DNA from: Bacteroidales bacterium
Lineage (GTDB): Bacteria; Bacteroidota; Bacteroidia; Bacteroidales; UBA3824
NCBI GenBank assembly: GCA_016286055.1
Contig: JAEERW010000011.1
Coordinates: forward strand, 1-64,000
DNA length: 64,000 nt
Reading direction: 5' to 3'
This document shows positions 53,591-59,938 of the stretch, in pieces (the first letter of the stretch is position 1; every line of letters starts with the position of its first letter). The translations under genes and the position numbers were made by a program. The notes under the pieces are model-generated. The model saw only the letters and a list, made by a program, of their open reading frames with translations, made no database searches and was not told the DNA's origin.

Positions 53591-53874
53591 TTTTTATCTT
53601 TTTTTGCAAAGATACAAAAAAGGTTGTAACAATAAATTCTGTTACAACCTTTTTCATTCTTTTTTCCGCAAATGCGACACAATCGCCGTCCTTTGTTTAT
53701 TGCTGTGCTTTCAGATACCGCTTGTATACTGGTACTACAATTATTCAAACCTCTGCACTTTGATGTCAAGTGGTATGCCACTGATTTTGGTCCGTTGCAG
53801 ATATATACAGTCCTTTCGGGGGCGGTAGAGAAGGATGTTACTAATATAAATATAACCGATAGTAAATATTTCAT
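53587..53874 (-). CDS. Small secreted Cys-rich protein (possible 3' frameshift)
   Basis: A 95-residue protein with a short signal peptide (MKYLLSVIFILVTSFSTA) and the motif YICNGPKSVAYHLTSKCRGLNNCSTSIQAVSESTAINKGRRLCRICG. This CRGLxxC...GRRxCxxC pattern, preceded by Tyr-His, looks like a small Cys/His metal-binding or disulfide fold that I have seen in Bacteroidota hypothetical proteins. The last ~20 residues (NEKGCNRIYCYNLFCIF...) run through a strong terminator hairpin and the next promoter. One extra T in the T6 run at 53660-53665 would end the protein at CRICGKKE, just before the hairpin, so the true stop may be there. Promoter site d drives it. Confidence 0.65.
   Translation of the reverse strand: MKYLLSVIFILVTSFSTAPERTVYICNGPKSVAYHLTSKCRGLNNCSTSIQAVSESTAINKGRRLCRICGKKNEKGCNRIYCYNLFCIFAKKDKK
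53607..53614 (-). promoter_or_regulatory. Promoter -7 box for TPR-CHAT 2
   Basis: Minus-strand TATCTTTG, 16 bp before the ATG at 53590. Confidence 0.65.
53617..53654 (-). terminator. Terminator hairpin between the Cys-rich gene and TPR-CHAT 2
   Basis: AAAAAGGTTGTAAC and GTTACAACCTTTTT form a long stem with a 10-nt loop (53631-53640). On the minus strand it ends in a T run. It overlaps the last codons of the Cys-rich ORF. Confidence 0.8.
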
Positions 53875-53907
53875 TTGTTTTATGCTTTTGATTTTTCCTA
53901 TTTACTA

Positions 53908-53936
53908 TTAATGTCAAAATATGGCAAAAGGTTACA
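53908..53936 (-). promoter_or_regulatory. ECF-type promoter, site d (Cys-rich protein)
   Basis: Minus strand: TGTAACC (53936-53930), 16 bp, CATTAA (53913-53908; one mismatch to CACTAA), 33 bp before the ATG at 53874. Confidence 0.7.
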
Positions 53937-53953
53937 CTTTTTTCGAGAAATAA

Positions 53954-54280
53954 TCAGTAATTTTGCTTCTTTTTTTTGAATAAGTTCGTCACACCATATA
54001 TTACTAAGGGTATCAAAACAGCATAAAGCAAAAATTCAGTTATATCATAATCATACTTAACATCAACTAACGGAAATGTCCAATCGTGGTCGCATTCCCA
54101 TTTCTTACCCCAAAAGAGCATTATCAAATTGGCGACAAACCATATTCCGTAAAACCAAAGCCATTTTTTCCCTTTGGCTGACAGTTTTAAGAAGCCTGAG
54201 TTTTCTTCTTGAAACCCACCGCAATGCTGACAATACTTTGAATCGTCAGCGATTTCTTTTCCACATTGTTTGCAATACAT
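53954..54280 (-). CDS. Zinc-ribbon membrane protein
   Basis: A 108-residue protein beginning MYCKQCGKEIADDSKYCQHCGG, a four-Cys zinc ribbon, followed by two hydrophobic helices (WLWFYGIWFVANLIMLFWG and ITEFLLYAVLIPLVIYGVTNLF) and a KKKK tail. The start at 54280 is set by the ribbon; upstream in-frame codons are AT-rich and not protein-like. It is the last gene of the run that begins at the site-e promoter. Confidence 0.75.
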   Translation of the reverse strand: MYCKQCGKEIADDSKYCQHCGGFQEENSGFLKLSAKGKKWLWFYGIWFVANLIMLFWGKKWECDHDWTFPLVDVKYDYDITEFLLYAVLIPLVIYGVTNLFKKKKQNY

Positions 54281-54299
54281 AATGTATATTTTTTTTATG

Positions 54300-54863
54300 T
54301 TATTCGTTTTCGTAAAATAATATCTGATGAAAGTTTTCTGTTTGACAAGGTACTGCAACAATATCTTTGTACAAGTATCCCGTATAAACATCGTTATTCG
54401 CAAACACAATTTGAATGCTATCTCTACTCATTTCTCTTATTGCCAAACTCATCATAATAAAAGCATCATAGATGTCTGTTGTTGCAGAAATAGATGTAGT
54501 TTCATTTCCTTGTTTCACTATCAACATTTTCATTGAATTCTGATAATTGAAGCGGTAAATTGTTTGCCCATTTTCGTTAATTACTTTTTCCAAATATTGA
54601 TGATTTTCAGGAATTTGGTCATATTTTTCTTTTGTAAATAGAGAGTTAACTGCCTCTAACATCATTTTTGTATCATTTCTACAAGCATCGCTAATATATT
54701 GTTTTAAAGTGTCGGGTAATAGCGACTTGCTTGTGTCGGGTATAATCTTGTCGTCTGTTAGTTGATTCACCGACGAATTATTGTTAATAGTGTTAGAAGG
54801 ATGATTGTTGGAACAAGCCGCAACAATCAAAAATAGAATTATTATTAATACATTATTTTTCAT
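54300..54863 (-). CDS. Hypothetical lipoprotein
   Basis: A 187-residue lipoprotein (MKNNVLIIILFLIVAACSNN, lipobox AAC). The mature part has an Asn/Ser linker followed by a compact domain (LKQYISDACRNDTKMMLEAVNSLFTKEKY ... YLEKVINENGQTIYRFNYQNSMKMLIVKQGNE). No family recognised. It begins 4 bp after the preceding gene's stop; an upstream ATG at 54905 would overlap that gene and is not preferred. Confidence 0.68.
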   Translation of the reverse strand: MKNNVLIIILFLIVAACSNNHPSNTINNNSSVNQLTDDKIIPDTSKSLLPDTLKQYISDACRNDTKMMLEAVNSLFTKEKYDQIPENHQYLEKVINENGQTIYRFNYQNSMKMLIVKQGNETTSISATTDIYDAFIMMSLAIREMSRDSIQIVFANNDVYTGYLYKDIVAVPCQTENFHQILFYENE

Positions 54864-54867
54864 TATC

Positions 54868-55233
54868 TTATCTACTAAATGCTGATAAAAAATCTTCGAT
54901 TTCACTAATCATATTATATTGGTTCGCATTTTCAGGGAATTCCCATTCTTTTACGATGTGTTTCCCTTGAAGTTTGTACAATACTGACAAAGTGCCAAAT
55001 GTTTGAATCATTTCAAATTGCATATATGCACCGGGTCCAGGAGTGTAGGTAAACAGCAAAGAAGATGAGGTTTCTTGGCTCAACTTACATCCTTGTTGTT
55101 CAAACCAATTGGCTAAGGTAGAGTATTTTACTCTCATACCACCTTGTTTTTTTACAGCCGTTGATTGTTTGTTTACATCTATGGCAAATTTGATGATTAT
55201 AATTGCCACAATAATGATTATTGTTGTCAACAT
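54868..55233 (-). CDS. Hypothetical single-pass membrane protein
   Basis: A 121-residue protein with one N-terminal helix (MLTTIIIIVAIIIIKFAI) that may be an uncleaved anchor, and a small alpha/beta domain (LANWFEQQGCKLSQETSSSLLFTYTPGPGAYMQFEM). No family recognised. It is in the MORN-like gene cluster, 20 bp after the protein ending at 55254. Confidence 0.65.
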   Translation of the reverse strand: MLTTIIIIVAIIIIKFAIDVNKQSTAVKKQGGMRVKYSTLANWFEQQGCKLSQETSSSLLFTYTPGPGAYMQFEMIQTFGTLSVLYKLQGKHIVKEWEFPENANQYNMISEIEDFLSAFSR

Positions 55234-55253
55234 ATTTATTCTATTTTAAATTT

Positions 55254-56642
55254 TTACTTAATAGGATTTCCATTTTTATATTCTGTGGTTTGATAGATTG
55301 TGCCGGTATTGTCGCCTTTTATGGTGTGTTGGGTTATTAATGATTGTGATATTGTGTATGTTACGGTTACGGGTTCGTTGATTCCGTCTATTTGCCGATT
55401 TTTGAGGTGTTGCTGCCCCGAGAAGGGTTTACCGTCCAAAGTGTAAAACCGAGATGGTTCAGATAAGTTGGTATAATCCAACACCTCGTAACAATTGTCT
55501 TCATAAAAATATTGGCGGACTTTTCCAACTAATTTGCTATTTGCTTTGGCTCCTTCCATCTGTATTTTGCCTTCGGTGTTGTAATATTTAAACGATCCTT
55601 CTTGTTCCCCATTTTTGTAGTTGACTTCTGAATGTATGGCGTCTTCTCTAAGACCGTTGTTATAGAATGATTTCCACAGACCATCGCGCAATCCGTTTTT
55701 GCAAGATCCTATTTCGCATACCTTGTCGTTAAAGTAATAAGATGTATGTTTGCCTGTATATGGCTTGTTGTCAAGGGTATAGTAGCGGAGTTCGTCGGTA
55801 TCAAAGTTGTCGGATACATAATAGCCTTGGTCGAAGAAATATTCGCGCCAAAGTCCGGTCCGCTCGCCATATTTGTATTGACCGAGGTAAATGTTTCTAC
55901 CTTCTCTGTCTGTATTCACCATTTTGCCGTGCGGAATGATGTAGTCTTGTGGCAAACTATTGAGATAAAAGGGTTGTGTTAATACCTCTGGCATAAATAA
56001 GTAAAGGTAGTCGGTAGAACTTGTCGCGGTTTTGTTGTGAATATAATATTCGATATAATGCTGAGTTACATTGGCTGTGAACGCAGAGTCGTACATTTGA
56101 GTAAGTTTGAATTCCGCTCTTACAGTGCCATCAGAATAGTAGATGGTTTCGCTCTGCAAATATCCGTTTTCAAATATTTCTTCTTGGTGGATTTTATCAT
56201 CAATATACCAAATTTGCTTTCCTTGGAGGATTCCATTTTGATAATTTAAAACGTAAGTTTTGTAACCTTCTTCACTATAATGATAATCTTCGCCGTCCAT
56301 TTTGTTGTTTTTCTTAGTCCATTTTTCGCGAAGTTTGCCGCTTTGGTAGTAGTTTTTTTGCTCACCTTCTTCGATGAAAGTGATTGTGCCATTGGCTGTT
56401 TCTATTCTTGAATAAAATCCTTCACCTTGTAACTTGCCGTTGATATAGTAGTCTTGATATGGTTTTAATCCTATTTTGGATTTATCTTTTGCGTTGTACA
56501 GACGGTAATATTCAGCATTCGAAGCATTTTGGATAATGTTCCAATTTTTGTCGAAATATACTTTGTCGGCTAATTCCTGCGCCGTGCAAGGTTCAACAGC
56601 CAATATTATTATGGCAATGATGATTAAATTAATGTTTTTCAT
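55254..56642 (-). CDS. Exported MORN-like repeat protein (YwqK-type)
   Basis: A 462-residue exported protein (signal peptide MKNINLIIIAIIILAVEPCTAQ) with repeated beta-hairpin motifs such as YYQSGKLREKWTKKNNKMDGED and YNNGLREDAIHSEVNYKNGEQEGSFKYYNTEG. These MORN-variant repeats are the kind annotated as toxin-antitoxin system YwqK family antitoxin; an antitoxin role is not supported here because the protein is secreted. Its C-terminus (RFYTLDGKPFSGQ...YTISQSLITQHTIKG) is homologous to that of the neighbouring gene, so the two are paralogues. Confidence 0.78.
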   Translation of the reverse strand: MKNINLIIIAIIILAVEPCTAQELADKVYFDKNWNIIQNASNAEYYRLYNAKDKSKIGLKPYQDYYINGKLQGEGFYSRIETANGTITFIEEGEQKNYYQSGKLREKWTKKNNKMDGEDYHYSEEGYKTYVLNYQNGILQGKQIWYIDDKIHQEEIFENGYLQSETIYYSDGTVRAEFKLTQMYDSAFTANVTQHYIEYYIHNKTATSSTDYLYLFMPEVLTQPFYLNSLPQDYIIPHGKMVNTDREGRNIYLGQYKYGERTGLWREYFFDQGYYVSDNFDTDELRYYTLDNKPYTGKHTSYYFNDKVCEIGSCKNGLRDGLWKSFYNNGLREDAIHSEVNYKNGEQEGSFKYYNTEGKIQMEGAKANSKLVGKVRQYFYEDNCYEVLDYTNLSEPSRFYTLDGKPFSGQQHLKNRQIDGINEPVTVTYTISQSLITQHTIKGDNTGTIYQTTEYKNGNPIK

Positions 56643-56671
56643 AGCAGAGTTTTTTTTGATATTAGTATTAT

Positions 56672-57232
56672 TTATTGTGGCAATCCATCCTTAAATTTTG
56701 TTTTTAAAATGGTTTTGCCTGTGGTTGGATTGCTGTATGTAATTTCTTCGATGAGAGATTTTTTGATTTTATAAATGGCGGTGACATCAAAGCCGTCAAG
56801 TTTTTCGTGATTTGTAAATTTTCCCGAAAAAGGCAGTTCGTTGAGGGTATAAAATAACCACGGAATGTTTTGACCATTTTTATTAACAATGTAATAAAGA
56901 TTTTGTCCGTAATAGGTATATTTCCAAATGCCTGTTTCTTTGTTGTAGGTATATTCTCCGTTGATAATTTCACGGTTTTGATGGTCGTAGATGAGAACTT
57001 TGCCGTTTTTCTCCATCTTTATGCCGTTGCCGAATACAGATTTGAATGGTTTTGTAAGCACACTGTCGGGATGGATATCATAATACCGCATTGTGATTAT
57101 GTGGCTGATGTCAGGGTTGTCTTTTTCGGTGTAATACAATATTTCTCTACCTGTAAAAGAGTAAGATCCTTTGCTTGTAAGGGTAAATTCTGACAATACT
57201 CTGCCATCTTTGTACATTGCTTGCTGTTGCAT
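56672..57232 (-). CDS. C-terminal part of the large MORN-like protein (split by frameshift)
   Basis: This 186-residue frame continues the MORN-like protein at 57147-58928. In the upstream frame the repeat reads ...SEFKK then degenerates, whereas removing one base from the A6 run (T6 at 57240-57245 on the plus strand) gives SEFKNGYMQQQAMYKDGRVLSEFTLT, which aligns with FENGYLQSETIYYSDGTVRAEFKLT of the paralogue at 55254. The end (WLFYTLNELPFSGKFTNHEKLDGFDVTAIYKIKKSLIEE) also matches the paralogue's end. It probably has no start of its own. Confidence 0.7.
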   Translation of the reverse strand: MQQQAMYKDGRVLSEFTLTSKGSYSFTGREILYYTEKDNPDISHIITMRYYDIHPDSVLTKPFKSVFGNGIKMEKNGKVLIYDHQNREIINGEYTYNKETGIWKYTYYGQNLYYIVNKNGQNIPWLFYTLNELPFSGKFTNHEKLDGFDVTAIYKIKKSLIEEITYSNPTTGKTILKTKFKDGLPQ

Positions 57233-58928
57233 ATAACCATTTTTTAAATTCTGATGCCATAAATATTTTGCCGTCAGAATCCAACCAAACTTGTCTACCG
57301 TCTAATTTTCCGTCTTTGTAATTGTTTGTAACCCGTTTCTTGTTTGTTGAATATGAATACATCTCACAAACTCCATCTAATTTACCGTTTTTGTAATTAC
57401 TATAATATTTGACATCTTGATCTATATCTATTTCTGTCCATCGTCCATCGCGTTGATTGTTGTAAAAATTGCCTTCGGCTATGATATTGCCATTGTTGTC
57501 GTGTTGTTCATAGTGTCCGTTGAGTTCATCGTATGAGTAATTGCAAATGTAATCTATTGAATCTTTGATTATTACATTTGAAGTTAAAGATGGAGTAAAA
57601 CTGTTTAGGGCAATATCCTTTTTATATTTTATATATTTGCCGTGCAATTTGCCCCAATGGTAGTTGGCAATACAGTCTATGTGATTGTTTATGTAGTAAT
57701 ATTTCCATACTCCTTCTTTTTCGTCGTCAACATATTTTCCTTCGGCTGCGGGTTGCATTAACTTGTTCTTGTAATGCCAATAACCGCTCTTTTTGCCGTT
57801 GGTATAATATCCGTCAACGAGCACAAATAAATCATTATCGTCAAAAAAATTACCCATATCGAGAAGTCCTCCTTTTACTTGATAACTGCCATCGCGTTTT
57901 CCATAATTGTAGTTGCAGTAAACAATTGAGTCGCTACCGAAAGACCATTCTTTGGCAGCACCGTGGAGCATTCCGTTGCTATAATTTGAAAACATTATGG
58001 TTATCCACTTGCCGTCGAGCAGATATTGCATTTGCCAAAGCCCTTCACGCTCGTCGTTGAGATAATTTCCCGTTTGTTTTAAAAACAACTCGCCATTGTT
58101 GAACTTATAGCCTATGAATTGTCCGTTTCTTTCTCCGTTTTTATAATAACATTCATTGTCTTTTATTCCTTCTTCGTTGTATTCCGTTACGAGACCGTTT
58201 TTTTCGTTATTTAACAAAGTGCCAGTAATTTTCGGATTTCCATTTTCATAATAAAAGTTGTATGGCCCATTACCATTGCCATTGACATAAGTTATTACAC
58301 TTTCGAGACTCCCATCTTCATAATAGGAATACCCTTTGCCATTGCGTTTGCCGTCTTTTAGCGTGTAACGCTCTTTTACTGTGGACGTTCCATAATAATA
58401 TGTAACTTTTTCGCCATTGTCAACGTCGTAAATGCCACCCTTGCGAACAAGACTTATTAGATATGTTACCACTGTACCTCCTCCGTATGCTCGTTCTTGG
58501 GTGGTGGTTTCGATTTCAAGAATAAATGAAGAATTGCTATAAGTTGTTGTTATGTAGTTGTCGTGAATCTGATTGTCAATCTGTTTATAACCGTTGGCAG
58601 ATAATGCCGCTTTAATTGCCTTGTATGCATTGTCGGTGGGTTGGTACATTACTTGCTCCACGCGATTATTGTATGTGTAAAAATGAAACCAAGCCGAAGC
58701 CCGATCCTCGTTCCAGGAATTTTTACCGTGGGCGTAGGTTATGGTAGAATATTCGTAGGTGTTGCCACGTTTTGAATCGTGATATTCCCAACCTTTGCGG
58801 GTGAGAGTATTTGACCCTGTTTCCCAATCCGACAGTCTGCATAGGTTTTGCAACTCTGCCAATGTCAGGTTTTGGGCAGAAATGGGGAAGGTAGATATTA
58901 TTAATAATATGGATAATAGGTGTTTCAT
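57147..58928 (-). CDS. Exported MORN-like protein with N-terminal paralogous domain (N-terminal part, frameshifted)
   Basis: A 593-residue frame: signal peptide (MKHLLSILLIISTFPISAQ), a ~145-residue domain (LTLAELQNLCRLSDWETGSNTLTRKGWEYH...) that is paralogous to the whole of the next gene (58939-59433), then more than ten MORN-variant repeats (GKRNGKGYSYYEDGSLES, GEKNGLVTEYNEEG, GKRDGSYQVKGG, GKLHGKYIKYKK). The last ~25 residues (LYATASNVQRWQSIVRIYPYKQ...) are out-of-frame sequence after the T6 run at 57240-57245. Joined to 56672-57232, the gene would encode about 750 residues. It starts 10 bp after the preceding gene. Confidence 0.75.
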   Translation of the reverse strand: MKHLLSILLIISTFPISAQNLTLAELQNLCRLSDWETGSNTLTRKGWEYHDSKRGNTYEYSTITYAHGKNSWNEDRASAWFHFYTYNNRVEQVMYQPTDNAYKAIKAALSANGYKQIDNQIHDNYITTTYSNSSFILEIETTTQERAYGGGTVVTYLISLVRKGGIYDVDNGEKVTYYYGTSTVKERYTLKDGKRNGKGYSYYEDGSLESVITYVNGNGNGPYNFYYENGNPKITGTLLNNEKNGLVTEYNEEGIKDNECYYKNGERNGQFIGYKFNNGELFLKQTGNYLNDEREGLWQMQYLLDGKWITIMFSNYSNGMLHGAAKEWSFGSDSIVYCNYNYGKRDGSYQVKGGLLDMGNFFDDNDLFVLVDGYYTNGKKSGYWHYKNKLMQPAAEGKYVDDEKEGVWKYYYINNHIDCIANYHWGKLHGKYIKYKKDIALNSFTPSLTSNVIIKDSIDYICNYSYDELNGHYEQHDNNGNIIAEGNFYNNQRDGRWTEIDIDQDVKYYSNYKNGKLDGVCEMYSYSTNKKRVTNNYKDGKLDGRQVWLDSDGKIFMASEFKKWLYATASNVQRWQSIVRIYPYKQRILLFYR

Positions 58929-58938
58929 TGGGAGGTGA

Positions 58939-59433
58939 TTATTTTCGAGAAAGGGTTATTGATGATGATGCCTTAGTACCACCCAATTGGGTATCAGAAG
59001 TAAATGTAGAGAATTTCAATTCAAATGTATTATTGGCGTATATTGTAGTGATGTTGCTATTGTCTATTTCGCTGTTGATGCGTTTGTAGCCATTGGCTGC
59101 CAATGAGTTTTTAATTGTGTTCATTGCTGCATTTGGTCCATTATAATATACACGTTCTACGTGTCCGTCATCATCGATAAATAGGCGAGCCCACCCCGAT
59201 GCGTAATCACCGTTCCAATCACTTAAATCGTATGCAAAAGAAATAATAGCATAATGTGATTCGTCTCCTTTGACAGATCCGTAAAATTCCCATCCTTTGC
59301 GGGTGAGAATATCATTGCCCGTCTGCCAGTTAGAAAGTTTACAAATGTTTTGCAATTCTGCCAAAGAAAGTGTTTGCGCCGTGGCAGAAAATGTTATAAA
59401 TAACAATAACAAGGTTAAAATTTTAGTTTTCAT
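58939..59433 (-). CDS. Exported stand-alone copy of the MORN protein's N-terminal domain
   Basis: A 164-residue exported protein (signal peptide MKTKILTLLLLFITFSATAQ). Its mature part, LSLAELQNICKLSNWQTGNDILTRKGWEFYGS...LAANGYKRINSEIDNSNITTIYANNTFELKF, is a clear paralogue of residues 20-165 of the next protein. Tandem duplication of the domain is the simplest explanation. No described family is recognised. The ATG at 59433 is chosen because it starts the signal peptide. Confidence 0.75.
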   Translation of the reverse strand: MKTKILTLLLLFITFSATAQTLSLAELQNICKLSNWQTGNDILTRKGWEFYGSVKGDESHYAIISFAYDLSDWNGDYASGWARLFIDDDGHVERVYYNGPNAAMNTIKNSLAANGYKRINSEIDNSNITTIYANNTFELKFSTFTSDTQLGGTKASSSITLSRK

Positions 59434-59505
59434 AATGTTAGTATTATTAGTATAATTAGAGTAATTGTTTGTTAGTAAATATACGTCCATTTTCGCTCCA
59501 CGTTT

Positions 59506-59790
59506 TCAAATTTCAGTATCAGGATTTTGGACATTCTGTAACATATTTTTCGACATATTGTCTAACGATTTTAGACACTTGCCCTCATCTATCAGATTTG
59601 CAATATCTTGAAAGAAGTTGTGCTCCAATACATGCGAAATCTTTATCAACATTTCAACGTCGATGTTTTCGCGGTTGAAGATGTTGTAAACATTTGCACG
59701 GTTGCAGTTTAGTTCCGAGGCGAGCCACATTGCGCGGCGGCCTTGACGGTCGAATTCCGTTTTAATAAGGTGTCCTATGTGTATTCCCAT
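59506..59790 (-). CDS. Small XRE-like HTH regulator 2
   Basis: A 94-residue paralogue of regulator 1 (MGIHIGHLIKTEFDRQGRRAMWLASELNCNRANVYNIFNRENIDVEMLIKISHVLEHNFF), also with a polar tail (LDNMSKNMLQNVQNPDTEI). The ATG at 59790 is used because promoter site e (59816-59844) lies between it and the farther upstream possible start at 59868. It is the first of eight closely spaced minus-strand genes down to 53954. Confidence 0.8.
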   Translation of the reverse strand: MGIHIGHLIKTEFDRQGRRAMWLASELNCNRANVYNIFNRENIDVEMLIKISHVLEHNFFQDIANLIDEGKCLKSLDNMSKNMLQNVQNPDTEI

Positions 59791-59815
59791 TTCTTGGCGT
59801 TTTAAAATTTTACCA

Positions 59816-59844
59816 TTAGTGAAGGAATCTTTAAAAAGGTTACA
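59816..59844 (-). promoter_or_regulatory. ECF-type promoter, site e (HTH regulator 2 operon)
   Basis: Minus strand: TGTAACC (59844-59838), 16 bp, CACTAA (59821-59816), 25 bp before the ATG at 59790. Confidence 0.75.
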
Positions 59845-59906
59845 CCATTTGCGATTATTTTTTTGCACTTATAAAAATCAGCCGATGCTTTTTCTCTGTT
59901 TTTTTT

Positions 59907-59914
59907 TATATTTG
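59907..59914 (+). promoter_or_regulatory. Promoter -7 box of the ATPase-nuclease/sigma operon
   Basis: TATATTTG, 24 bp before the ATG at 59939; the TTG at 59930 is therefore not needed as start. Confidence 0.65.
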
Positions 59915-59938
59915 CTGCAAAATTAAAACTTGACGATT

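Noticed and set aside
55254-56642. YwqK-type antitoxin of a toxin-antitoxin pair
   Set aside because: The MORN-like protein has a signal peptide and there is no adjacent toxin-like gene, so the usual automatic label is not supported.
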